Source of the DNA: Calliopsis andreniformis
Lineage: Eukaryota; Arthropoda; Insecta; Hymenoptera; Andrenidae
NCBI RefSeq assembly: GCF_051401765.1
Contig: NW_027480597.1
Coordinates: 1 to 64,000 of the forward strand
DNA: 64,000 bases
Direction: 5' to 3'
Shown here: piece by piece, positions 41,659-53,337 of the stretch
Layout of the letters: the number at the start of each line of letters is the position of its first letter
Position numbering within the stretch: the stretch's first letter is position 1
Position numbers and translations under genes: made by a program
The notes under the pieces: model-generated
Database searches by the model: none
The model's input: the letters and a program-made list of their open reading frames with translations, nothing else
What the model was told of the DNA's origin: nothing

Positions 41659-42427
41659 GGCTATGGCTATGTCTACGGCTAGTGTGGCTCTGGCTCTGGC
41701 TGCTATGGCTATGGCTATGGCTGCTATGGCTATGGCTATGGCTGCTGTGGCTGTGGTTATGTCTGCTATGGCTGTGGCTATGGCTATGGCTGCTTTGTCT
41801 ATGGCTATGGCCATGACTGCTATGGCTATGGCTATGGCTGCTATGGGTTTGGCTATGGCTATGGCTGCTATGGCTATGGCTATGTCTGCTATGGCTATGG
41901 CTATGGCTATGGCTGCTATGGCTATGTCTATGGCTATAACTGCTATGGCTATGGCTATGGCTGCTATGGCTATGGCTATGGCTGCTATGGCTGTGGTTAT
42001 GGCTGCTATGGCTATTGCTATGGCTGCTATGGCTATGGCTATGGCTGCTATGGCTATGGCTATGGCTATGGCTGCTATGGCTATATCTATGGCTATGACT
42101 GCTATGGCTATGTCTATGGCTGCTATGGGTATGGCTATGCCTATGGCAGCTATGGCTATGGCTATGGCTGCTATGGCTGTGGCTATGTCTGCTATGGATA
42201 TGGCTATGGCTGCTATGGCTATGGCTATGGCTGCTATGGCTATGGCTATGGCCATGGCTGCTATGGCTATGGCTATGGCTATGACTGCTATCTCTATGGC
42301 TATGGCCGCTATGGATATGGCTATGGCTATGGCTGCTATGGCTACAGCTTTGGCTACTATGGCCATTGGTATGGCTGCTATGGCTATGGCTATGGCTGCT
42401 ATGGCTATGGCTATGGCTATGTCTGCT

Positions 42428-42467
42428 AAGGCTATGGCTATGTCTACGGCTGCTGTGGCTCTGGCTC
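42428..42467 (+). repeat. Fused punctuation module at deletion breakpoint
   Basis: This single module corresponds to both the 36323 and 37571 modules of the preceding unit. Upstream sequence follows the former and downstream sequence the latter (GCTCTGGCTCTGG rather than GCTCTGGCTCCGG). The shared tract of nearly 40 bp hides the exact crossover point. Confidence 0.85.
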
Positions 42468-43735
42468 TGGCTGCTATGGCTATGGCTATGGCTGCTATGG
42501 CTATGGCTATGGCTGCTATGGCTGTGGTTATGGCTGCTATGGCTATTGCTATGGCTGCTATGGCTATGGCTATGGCTGCTATGGCTATGGCTATGGCTAT
42601 GGCTGCTATGGCTGTCGCTATGGCTATGACGGCTATGGCTATGGCTATGGCTGCTATGGGTATGGCTATGGCTGCTATGGGTATGGCTATGCCTATGGCA
42701 GCTATGGCTATGGCTATGGCTGCTATGGCTGTGGCTATGTCTGCTATGGCTATGGCTATGGCTGCTATGGCTATGGCTATGGCTGCTATGGCTATGGCTA
42801 TGGCCATAGTTGCTATGGCTATGGCTATGGCTATGACTGCTATGGCTATGGCTATGGCCGCTATGGATATGGCTATGGCTATGGCTGCTATGGCTACGGC
42901 TTTGGCTACTATGGCCATTGGTATGGCTGCTATGGCTATGGCTATGGCTGCTATGGCTATGGCTATGGCTATGGCTGCTAAGGCTATGGCTATGTCTACG
43001 GCTGCTGTGGCTCTGGCTCCGGCTGCTATGGGTATGCCTATGGCTGCTATGGCTATCGCTACGGCTGCTATGGCTATGGCTATGGCTGCTATGGCTATGG
43101 CTATGGCTGCTATGGCCATGGTTATGTCTATGGCTGCCAAGGCTATGGCTATGTCTACGGCTGCTGTGGCTCTGGCTCCGGCTGCTATGGCTGTGGTTAT
43201 GGCTGCTATGGCTATTGCTATGGCTGCTATGGCTATGGCTATGGCTGCTATGGCTATGGCTATGGCTATGGCTGCTATGGCTGTGGCTATGGCTATGACG
43301 GCTATGGCTATGGCTATGGCTGCTATGGGTATGGCTATGGCTATGGCTGCTATGGCTGTTTCTATGGCTGCTATGGCTATGGCTATGGCTATGGCTGCAA
43401 TGGCTATGTCTATAGCTATGACTGCTATGGCTATAGCTATGGCTGCTATGGGTATGGCTATGCCTATGGCTGCTATGGCTATGGCCATGACCGCTATGGC
43501 TGTGGCTATGACTGCTCTGGCTATGGCTATGGCTGCTATGGCTATGGCTATGGCTGGTATGGCTATGGCTATGGCTTCTACGGCTATGGCTATGGCTATG
43601 GCTATGGCTACTATGGCTATGGCTGTTATGGCTATGGCTATGGCTATGACTGCTATGGCTATGGCTATGGCTGCTATGGCTATCGCTATGGCTGCTATGG
43701 CTATGGCTATGGCTGCTATGGCTATGGCTATGGCT

Positions 43736-46138
43736 ATGAATGCTAAGGCTATGGCTATGTCTACGGCTGCTGTGGCTCTGGCTCCGGCTGCTATGGGTAT
43801 GCCTCTGGCTGCTATGGCTATCGCTATGGCTGCTATGGCTGCTATGGCTATGGCTATGGCTGCTACGGCTATGGCTATGGCTGCTATGGCTATGGCTATG
43901 GCTATGGCTATGGCTGCTATGGCTATGTCTATGTCTACGGCTGCTATGGCTATGGTTTTGAATACTATGGCCATGGCTGTGGCGGCTATGGCTATTTCTA
44001 TGGCTGCTATGGCTATGGTTATGTCTATGGCTCCTAAGGCTATGGCTATGGCTATGGCTGCTATGGATATGGCTATGGCTGCTATGGCTATGGCTATGGC
44101 TATGGTTGCTATGGGTATGGCTATGGCTATGGCTGCTATGGCTGTGTCTATGGCTGCTATGGCTATGGCTATGGCTATGGCTGCTATGACTGTGGCTATA
44201 GCTGCTATGGCTATGGCTATGGCTGCTATGGCTGTGGTTATGGCTGCTATGGCCATGGCTGTGGCGGCTATGGCTATTTCTATGGCTGCTATGGCTATGG
44301 TTATGTCTATGGCCCCTAAGGCTATGGCTATGTCTACGGCTGCTGTGGCTCTGGCTCTGGCTGCTATGGCTATGGCTATGGCTGCTATGGCTATGGCTAT
44401 GGCTGCTGTGGCTGTGGTTATGTCTGCTATGGCTATGGCTATGGCTATGGCTGCTATGGCTGTGGCAATGGCTATGACGGCTATGGCTATGGCTATGGCT
44501 GCTATGGGTATGGCTATGGCTATGGCTGCTATGGCTATTTCTATGGCTGCTATGGCTATGGCTATGGCTGCAATGGCTATGGCTATAGCTATGACTGCTA
44601 TGGCTATGGCTATGGCTGCTATGGGTATGGCCATGCCTATGGCTGCTATGGCTATGGCCATGACTGCTATGGCTGTGGCTATGACTGCTCTGGCTATGGC
44701 TATGGCTGCTATGGCTATGGCTGTGGCTGCTATGGCTATGGCTATGGCTGCTACGGCTATGGCTATGGCTATGGCTATGGCTACTATGGCTATGGCTGTT
44801 ATGGCTATGGCTATGGCTATGACTGCTATGGCTATGGCTATTGCTGCTATGGCTATCGCTATGGCTGCTATGGCTATGGCTATGGCTGCTATGGCTATGG
44901 CTATGGCTATGGCTATGGCGGCTATGGCTATGTCTATGGCTATGGCTGCAATGGCTATGGCTTTGGCTACTATGGCCATGGCTATGGCTTTGGCTACTAT
45001 GGCCATGGCTGTGGCTGCTGTGGCTATGGCTATGGCTGCTATGGCTATGATTATGTCTATGGCTGCTAAGGCTATGGCTATGTCTACGGCTGCTGTGGCT
45101 CTGGCTCTGGCTGCTATGGCTCTTTCTGCTATGGCTATGGATATGGCCGCTATGGCTGTGGTTATGGCTGCTATGGCTATGGCAATGGCTGCTATGGCTA
45201 TGGCTATGGCTGCGGCTGCTATGGCTATGGCTGCTATGGCTATGGCTGTGGCTGCTATGGCTATGGCTATGTCTACTATGGCTGCTATGGCTATGGCTAT
45301 GGCTGCTATGGCTACGGCTGTGGCTGCTATGGCTATGTCTATGGCTATAGCTGCTATGGCTATGGCTATGACTATGGTTATTGCTGCTAAGGCTATGGCG
45401 ATGGCTATGGCTGCTATGGCTATGGCTATGGCTGCTATGGCTGTCGTTATGTCTGCTATGGCTATGGCTATGGCTGCTATGGCTATGGCTGCTATAGCTA
45501 TGGTTATGGCTATGGCTGCTAAGGCTGTGGCTATGTCTACGGCTGGTGTGACTCTGGCTCTGGCTGCTATAGCTATGGCTATGGCTGCTATGGCTATGGC
45601 TATGGCTGCTATGGATATGGCTATGGCTGCTATGGCTATGGCTATGGCTGCTATGGCTGTCGTTATGTCTGCTATGGCTATGGCTATGGCTGCTATGGCT
45701 ATGGCTGCTATAGCTATGGTTATGGCTATGGCTGCTAAGGCTGTGGCTATGTCTACGGCTGGTGTGACTCTGGCTCTGGCTGCTATAGCTATGGCTATGG
45801 CTGCTATGGCTATGGCTATGGCTGCTATGGATATGGCTATGGCTGCTATGGCTATGGCTATGGCTATGGCTGCTATGGGTATGGCTATGGCTATGGCTGC
45901 TATGGCTATGTCTATGGCTGCTATGGTTATGGCTATGGCTATGGCTGCTATGACTGTGGCTATGGCTGCTATGGCTATGGCTGCTATGGCTATGGCTATG
46001 GCTGCTATGGCTATGGCTACGGCTATGGTTTTGGCGGCTATGGCTATGTCTATGGCTATGGCTGCAATGGCTATGGCTTTGGCTACTATGGCCATGGCTA
46101 TGGCTTTGGCTACTATGGCCATGGCTGTGGCTGCTATG
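43736..46138. repeat. Mosaic block of pieces found elsewhere in the window
   Basis: In order: about 43736-44200 matches 1332-1796 (offset 42,404); 44250-44440 resembles 10.15-10.34 kb; 44450-44900 resembles about 13.88-14.34 kb; 44930-45240 matches 1.87-2.16 kb (offset 43,067); and 45240-46138 matches about 7.6-8.29 kb with a 216-bp duplication. Switch points lie in hexamer tracts. Such a patchwork suggests repeated non-allelic exchange or gene conversion. Confidence 0.75.
45441..45872. repeat. 216-bp tandem duplication
   Basis: CTGTCGTTATGTCTGC occurs at 45441 and 45657, and about 216 bp after each site match. The 7.8-kb relative has one copy (7804). Left of the pair the offset to that region is 37,637; right of it the offset is 37,853. 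The difference is the 216 bp. Confidence 0.85.
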
Positions 46139-47014
46139 GGTATGGCTATGGCTATGGCTGCTATGGCTATGTCTATGGCTGCTATGGCTATGGCTATGGC
46201 TATGGCTGCTATGACTGTGGCTATGGCTGCTATGGCTATGGCTGCTATGGCTATGGCTATGGCTGCTATGGCTATGGCTACGGCTATGGTTTTGGCGGCT
46301 ATGGCTATGTCTATGGCTATGGCTGCAATGGCTATGGCTTTTCTACTATGGCCATGGCTATGGCTTTGGCTACTATGGCCATGGCTGTGGCTGCTGTGGC
46401 TATGGCTATGGCTGCTATGGCTATGATTATGTCTATGGTTGCTAAGGCTATGGCTATGTCTACGGCTGCTGTTGCTCTGGCTCTGGCTGCTATGGCTCTG
46501 GCTGCTTTGGCTATGGCTATGGCCGCTATGGCTGTGGTTATGGCTGCTATGGCTATGGCAATGGCTGCTATGGCTATGGCTATGGCTACGGCTGCTATGG
46601 CTATGGCCGCTATGGCTTTGGCTATGGCTGCTATGGCTATGGCTATGGCTATGGCTGCTATGACTATGGCTATGGCTAAGGCTGCTATGGCTATGGCTAT
46701 GGCGATGGCTATGTCTGCTATGGCTATGGCTATGGCTAAGGCTGCTGTGGCTATGGCTATGGCCGCTTTGGCAATAGCTACAGCTGTTATGGCTATGGAT
46801 ATGGCATCGGCTGCTATGGCTATGGCTATGGCTATGGCATTGGCTGCTATGGCTATGGCTATGATTATGGCTGCTATGGCTGTGTCTATGTGTGTGTCTG
46901 CTATGGATATAGCTATGGCTGCTATGGCTATGCGTACGGCTGCTACGGCTATCGCTATGGCTGCTATGGCTATGGCTATGGCTGCTATGGCTATGGCTAT
47001 GGCTGCTATGGCTA
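46139..47014. repeat. Copy of the 8286-9161 block, including the phase lesion
   Basis: Matches 8286-9161 at offset 37,853, including the one-base lesion, TATGTGTGTGTC and the CGTACG site (9080 and 46933). A few substitutions distinguish them, for example GGTTATG near 8598 against GGCTATG near 46451. Similarity ends near 47014. Confidence 0.88.
46337..46343. other. Second copy of the one-base phase lesion
   Basis: GGCTTTTCTACTATGG exactly as at 8484-8490, with the same flanks. It ends the 12.6-kilocodon Met-Ala frame at 46426 and the right-hand antisense frame at 46332. Inherited identity by copying is far likelier than two independent events. Confidence 0.9.
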
Positions 47015-48042
47015 TCGCTATGGCTGCTATGGCTATGGTTATGGCTGCTATGGCTATGGCTATGGCTGCTACGGCTATGGCTATGGCTGCTATGGCTGTG
47101 ACTATGGCTGCTATGGCTATGGCTATGGCTGCTATGGCTATGGTTCTGTGTATGTCTGCTAAGGCTATGGCTATGACTACGGCTGCTGTGGCTCTGGCTC
47201 TGGCTGCTATGGCTATGGCTATGGCTGCTATGGCTATGGCTATGGCTGCTATGGCTATGGCTATGGCTGCTATGGCTGTGGTTATGTCTGCTATGGCTAT
47301 GGCTATGGCTGCTATGGTTATGGCTATGGCTGCTATGGCTGTGGCTATGGCTGCGGCTGCTATGGCTATGGCTGCTCTGGCTATGGCTATGGCTAAGGCT
47401 GCTGTGGCTATGGCTATGGCCGCTTTGGCAATGGCTACAGCTGCTATGGCTATGGCTATGGCATTGGCTGCTATGGCTATGGCTATGATTATGGCTGCTA
47501 TGGCTGTGGCTATGTGTGTGTCTACTATGGATATAGCTATGGCTGCTATGGCTCTGCTTACGGCTGCTATGGCTATCGCTATGGCTGCTATGGCTATGGA
47601 TATGGCTGATATGGCTGTGGCTATGGCTATGGCTGCTATGACTATGGCTATGGCTGCTATGGCTATCGCTATGGCTGCTGTGACTATGGCTATGGCTACG
47701 GCTATGGCTGCTATGTCCGCCATGGCTGTGGCTATGGCTGCTATGGCTATCGCTATGGCTGCTATGACTATGGCTATGGCTGCTATGGCTATGGCTACTG
47801 CTGCTATGGCTACGGCTATGGCTGCTATGGCTATGGCTATGGCTTCTATGGCTATGGTTATGACTATGGCAGCTATGGCTATGGCTATGACTGCTATGGC
47901 TATGGCTATGGCTACGGCTATGGCTGCTATGGCTATGTCTATGGCTATGGCTGCTATGGCTATGGCTTTGGCTACTATGTCCATGGATATGGCTGCTATG
48001 GCTATGGCTATGGCTGCTATGGCTATGGTTATGTCTACGGCT
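47015..48042. repeat. Transitional block preceding the 4.87-kb array
   Basis: Hexamer-derived repeat related to the inside of the 4,869-bp units. The stretch around 46.87-47.3 kb resembles 51.3-51.7 kb (TATGTGTGTGTC, then a GTTCTGTGTATGTCTGCT landmark). The stretch at 47.39-47.6 kb resembles 51.2-51.4 kb. Copies are more diverged than in the arrays on either side. No gene is seen. Confidence 0.7.
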
Positions 48043-51000
48043 GCTAAGGCTATGGCTATGTCTACGGCTGCTGTGGCTCTGCCTCTGGCTGCTGTGGCTA
48101 TGTCTATGGCTGCTATGGCTATGGCTATGGCTGCTGTGGCTGTGGTTATGGCTGCTATGGCTATGGCTATGGCTGCTATGGATATGGCTATGGCTGCTAT
48201 GGCTGTGGCTATGGCTATGTCTGCTATGGGTATGGCTATGGCTATGGCTGCTATGGCTATATCTATGGCTGCTATGCCTATGGCTATGGCTATGGCTGCT
48301 ATGACTGTGGCTATGGCTGCTATGGCTATGGCTGCTATGACTATGGCTATGGCTGCTATGGCTATGGCTACGGCTACGGTTTTGGCGGCTATCGTTATGT
48401 CTATGGCTATGGCTGCAATGGCTATGGCTTTGGCTACTATGGCCATGGCTATGGCTTTGGCTACTATGGCCATGGCTGTGGCTGCTGTGGCTATGGCTAT
48501 GGCTGCTATGGCTATGATTATGTCTATGGCTGCTAAGGCTATGGCTATGTCTACGGCTGCTGTGGCTCTGGCTCTGGCTGCTATGGCTCTGGTTGCTATG
48601 GCTATGGCTATGGCCGCTATGGCTGTGGTTATGGCTGCTATGGCTATGGCTATGGCTGCGGCTGCTATGGCTATGGCTGCTATGGCTTTGGCTATGGCTG
48701 CTATGGCTATGGCTATGGCTATGGCTGCTATGACTATGGCTATGGCTAAGGCTGCTATGGCTATGGCTATGGCTATGTCTGCTATGGCTATGGCTATGGC
48801 TAAGGCTGCTGTGGCTATGGCTATGGCCGCTTTGGCAATAGCTACAGCTGCTATGGCTATGGATATGCCTATGGCTGCTATGGCTATGGCTATGGCTGCT
48901 ATGGCTGTGGTTATGTCTGCTATGGCTATGGCTATGGCTGCTATGGTTATGGCTATGGCTGCTATGGCTGTGGCTATGGCTATGGTTGCTTTGTCTATGG
49001 CTATGGCCATGACTGCTATGGCTATGGCTATGGCTGCTATGGGTATGGCTATGGCTATGGCTGCTATGGCTATGGCTATGGCTGCAATGGCTATGGCTAT
49101 GGCTGCTATGGCTATGGCTATGGCTATGTCTGCTATGGCTATGGCTATGGCTGCTATGGCTATGGCTATGGCTATGGCTATGGCTGCTATGGTTATGTCT
49201 TTGGCTATGGCTGCTATGGCAATGGTTCTGGATACAATGGCCATGGCTGTGGCGGCTATGTCTATTTCTATGGCTGCTATGGCTATGGTTATGTCTATGG
49301 CCCCTAAGGCTATGGCTATGTCTACGGCTGCTGTGGCTCTGGCTCTGGCTGCTATGGCTATGGCTATGGCTGCTATGGCTATGGCTATGGCTGCTGTGGC
49401 TGTGGTTATGTCTGCTATGGCTATGGCTATGGCTGCTATGGTTATGGCTATGGCTGCTATGGCTGTGGCTATGGCTATGGCTGCTTTGTCTATGGCTATG
49501 GCCATGACTGCTATGGCTATGGCTATGGCTGCTATGGGTTTGGCTATGGCTATGGCTGCTATGGCTATGGCTATGTCTGCTATGGCTATGGCTATGGCTA
49601 TGGCTGCTATGGCTATGTCTATGGCTATAACAGCTATGGCTATGGCTATGGCTGCTATGGCTATGGCTATGGCTGCTATGGCTGTGGTTATGGCTGCTAT
49701 GGCTATTGCTATGGCTGCTATGGCTATGGCTATGGCTGCTATGGCTGTGGCTATGTCTGGTATGGCTATGGCTATGGCTGCTATGGCTATGGCTATGGCT
49801 GCTATGGCTATGGCTATGGCCATGGCTGTTATGGCTATGGCTATGGCTATGACTGCTATGGCTATGGCTATGGCCGCTATGGATATGGCTATGGCTATGG
49901 CTGCTATGGCTACGGCTTTGGCTACTATGGCCATTGGTATGGCTGCTATGGCTATGGCTATGGCTATGACTACTATGGCTATGGCTATGGCTGCTGTGGG
50001 TATGGCTATGGCTGCTATGGCTATGGCTATTGCTGCTATGGCTATGGCTATGGGTGCTATGGCTGTGGCTATGGCTGCTTTGGTTATGGCTATGGCTGCT
50101 ATGGCTATGGCTATGTCTACGGCTGCTGTGGCTCTGGCTCTGGCTGCTATGGCTATGGCTATGGCTGCTATGGCTATGGCTATGGGTGCTATGGCTGTGG
50201 CTATGGCTGCTTTGGTTATGGCTATGGCTGCTATGGCTATGGCTATGGCTATGGCTGCTATGGCTATGGCTGTGGCTATGACTGCTATGGCTATGGCTAT
50301 GGCTGCTATGAATATGGCTATGCCTATGGCTGCTATGGCTACGGCTTTGGCTACTATGGCCATTGCAATGGCTGCTATGGCTATGGCTATGGCTGCTATG
50401 GGCATGGTTATGGCTATGGCTGCTGAGGCTATGGCTATGCCTACGGCTGCTGTGGCTCTGGCTCCGGCTGCTATGAGTACGCCTATGGCTGCTATGGCTA
50501 TCGCTATGGCTGCTATGGCTGCTACGCGTATGGCTATGGCTGCTATGGCTATGGCTATGGCTGCTATGGCTATGGCTACGGCTGCTATGGCTATGGCTGT
50601 GTCTACTATGGCTGCTATGGCTATAGCTATGGCGGCTATGGCTGCTATGGCTATGGCTATGTCTACTATGTCTATGGATACGGCTGCTATGGCTATGGCT
50701 ATGGCTATGTCTGCTATGGCTATGGCTATGGCTGCTATGGTTATGGCTATGTCGACTATGGGTGCTATGGCTATTGCTATGGCTACTATGGCTATGGATA
50801 CGGCTGCTATGGCTATGGCTATGGCTATGTCTGCTATGGCTATGGCTATGGCTGGTATGGCTATGGCTATGGCTATGGCTATGGCTATGGCTGCTATGGC
50901 TATGTCTTTGGCTATGGCTGCTATGGCTATGGTTTTGGATACTATGGCCATGGCTGTGGCGGCTATGGCTATGGCTATGGCTGCTATGGCTATGGTTATG

Positions 51001-53337
51001 TCTATGGCTCCTAAGGCTATGGCTATGTCTGCGGCTGCTGTGGCTCTGACTCTGGCTGCTATGGCTATGGCTATGGCTGCTATGGCTGTGGCTATGGCTG
51101 CTATGGCTGTGGTTATGTCTGCTATGGCTATGGCTGCTATGGTTATGGCTATGGCTGCTATGGCTGTGGCTATGGCTGCGGCTGCTATGGCTATGGCTGC
51201 TGTGGCTATGGCTATGGCTAAGGCTGCTGTGGCTATGGCTATGGCCGCTTTGGCAGTGGCTACAGCTGCTATGACTATGGCTATGGCATTGGCTGCTATG
51301 GCTATGGCTATGATTATGGCTGCTATGCCTGTGGCTATGTGTGTGTCTACTATGGATATAGCTATGGCTGCTATGGCTCTGCCTACGGCTGCTATGGCTA
51401 TCGCTATGGCTGCTATGGCTATGGTTATGGCTGCTATGGCTATGGCTATGGCTGCTACGGCTATGGCTATGGCTGCTATGGCTGTGACTATGGCTGCTAT
51501 GGCTATGGCTATGGCTGCTATGGCTATGGTTCTGTGTATGTCTGCTAAGGCTATGGCTATGACTACGGCTGCTGTGGCTCTGGCTCTGGCTGCTATGGCT
51601 ATGGCTATGGCTGCTATGGCTATGGCTATGGCTGCTATGGCTCTGGCTCTGGCTGCTATGGCTATGGCTATGGCTGCTATGGCTATGGCTATGGCTGCTA
51701 TGGCTATGGCTATGGCTGCTATGGCTGTGGTTATGGCTGCTATGGCTATGGCAATGGCTGCTATGGCTATGGCTATGGCTGCGGCTGCTATGGCTATGGC
51801 TGCTATGGCTTTGGCTATGGCTGCTATGGCTATGGCTATGGCTATGGCTGCTATGACTATGGCTATGGCTAAGGCTGCTATGGCTATGGCTATGGCTATG
51901 TCTGCTATGGCTATGGCTATGGCTAAGGCTGCTGTGGCTATGGCTATGGCCGCTTTGGCAATAGCTACAGCTGCTATGGCTATGGATATGGCATCGGCTG
52001 CTATGGCTATGGATATGGCATCGGCTGCTATGGCTATGGCTATGGCTATGGCATTGGCTGCTATGGCTATGGCTATGATTATGGCTGCTATGGCTGTGGC
52101 TATGTGTGTGTCTGCTATGGATATAGCTATGGCTGCTATGGCTATGCCTACGGCTGCTACGGCTATCGCTATGGCTGCTATGGCTATGGCTATGGCTGCT
52201 ATGACTATGGCTATGGCTGCTATGGCTACGGCTATGGCTGCTATGGCTATGGCTATGGCTGCAATGGCTAAGGTTATGACTATGGCAGCTATGGCTATGG
52301 CTACGGCTGCTATGGCTATGGATGCTATGGCTATGTCTACGGCTGCTGTGGCTCTGGCTCTGGCTGCTATGGATATGTCTATGGCTGCTATGGCTATGGC
52401 TGCTATAGCTATGGTTATGGCTATGGCTGCTAAGGCTATGGCTATGTCTACGGCTGCTGTGGCTGTGGCTCTGGCTGCTATAGCTATGGCTATGGCTGCT
52501 ATGGCTATGGCTATGGCTGCTATGGCTATGGCTATGTCTACTATGGCTGCTATGGCTATGGCTATGGCTGCTATGGCTACGGCTGTGGCTGCTATGGCTA
52601 TGGCTATGGCTATAGCTGCTATGGCTATGGCTATGACTATGGCTATTGCTGCTAAGGCTATGGCGATGGCTATGGCTGCTATGGCTATGGCTATGGCTGC
52701 TATGGCTGTGGTTATGTCTGCTATGGCTATGGCTATGGCTGCTATGGTTATGGCTATGGCTGCTATGGCTGTGGCTATGGCTATGGTTGCTTTGTCTATG
52801 GCTATGGCCATGACTGCTATGGCTATGGCTATGGCTGCTATGGGTATGGCTATGGCTACGGCTGCTATGGGTGTGGCTATGGCTATGGCTGCTATGGCTA
52901 TGGCTATGGCTGCAATGGCTATGGCTATGGCTGCTATGGCTATGGCTATGGCGGCTATGGCTGCTATGGCTATGGCTATGGCTACTATGGCTATGGATAC
53001 GGCTGCTATGTCTATGGCTATGGCTATGTCTGGTATGGCTATGGCTATGGCTGCTATGGTTATGGCTATGGCGACTATTGCTGCTATGGCTATGGCTATG
53101 GCTACTATGTCTATGGATACGGCTGCTATGGCTATTGCTATGGCTATGTCTGCTATGGCTATGGCTATGGCTGCTATGGCTATGGCTATGGCTATGACTG
53201 CTATGGCTATGGCTATGGCCGCTATGGATATGGCTATGGCTATGGCTGCTATGGCTACGGCTTTGGCTACTATGGCCATTGGTATGGCTGCTATGGCTAT
53301 GGCTATGGCTGCTATGGCTATGGCTATGGCTATGGCT
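48043..53337. repeat. 4.87-kb unit, copy 1 (5,295 bp)
   Basis: First of three head-to-tail copies beginning at GCTAAGGCTATGG before GCTCTGCCTCTGG (48081, 53376). It has an extra 447 bp (51871-52317) and lacks 21 bp near 48640, which accounts for 5,295 instead of 4,869. Private bases include G at 48475, where copies 2 and 3 have T (53770, 58639). It is therefore the outgroup of the three. Confidence 0.92.
51871..52317. repeat. 447-bp segment present only in unit copy 1
   Basis: Left of it the offset to copy 2 is 5,316; right of it the offset is 4,869. It starts at AAGGCTGCTATGG after ATGACTATGGCTATGGCT and ends before ATGGATGCT. It contains two GATATGGCATCGGCTGC stretches and the TATGTGTGTGTC motif. 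Either copies 2 and 3 descend from a deleted unit or copy 1 gained it. The segment resembles 8.82-9.25 kb, which favours deletion in the ancestor of copies 2 and 3. Confidence 0.88.

Larger units (their letters stand above)
38879..43735. repeat. Higher-order unit, 4,857 bp (internal deletion)
   Basis: Follows the 6,099-bp unit closely. It has a six-base gain near 41456 (one extra Gly-Tyr pair) and a 1,248-bp loss at the module at 42428. Left of 42428 the offset to the previous unit is 6,105; right of it the offset is 4,857. Both parents of the junction are identical punctuation modules, so this looks like homologous deletion between them. The unit ends at ATGAATGCT (43736), where the sequence switches to the left-edge type. 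Confidence 0.9.
8479..46122 (-). other. Ala-Ile open frame, 12,547 codons, antisense
   Basis: Antisense reading of GCC-ATA codons giving Ala-Ile repeats, with Arg/Ala/Thr patches opposite the punctuation modules. Like ATG/GCT, these codons are two substitutions from any stop. It ends at the one-base lesion near 8487, where reading passes into the frame that contains TAG in every hexamer. A hydrophobic Ala/Ile protein of this size has no known family that I recognise. Confidence 0.12.
8495..46426 (+). other. Met-Ala open frame, 12,643 codons
   Basis: Runs across the entire central array between the two copies of the same one-base lesion. Substitutions are spread over both codon types with no sign of a preserved domain. 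It overlaps almost completely the Ala-Ile frame on the other strand. All higher-order length changes inside it (6, 207, 357, 447, 711, 1,248, 6,339 and 12,099 bp) are multiples of 3, as expected when whole repeat steps are gained or lost. Coding is doubtful. Confidence 0.15.

Noticed and set aside
8495..46426. A 12,643-codon Met/Ala protein gene
   Set aside because: The frame is open because its codons cannot mutate to stops in one step. There is no domain, promoter, polyadenylation signal or sign of constraint, and the antisense strand is open to the same extent.
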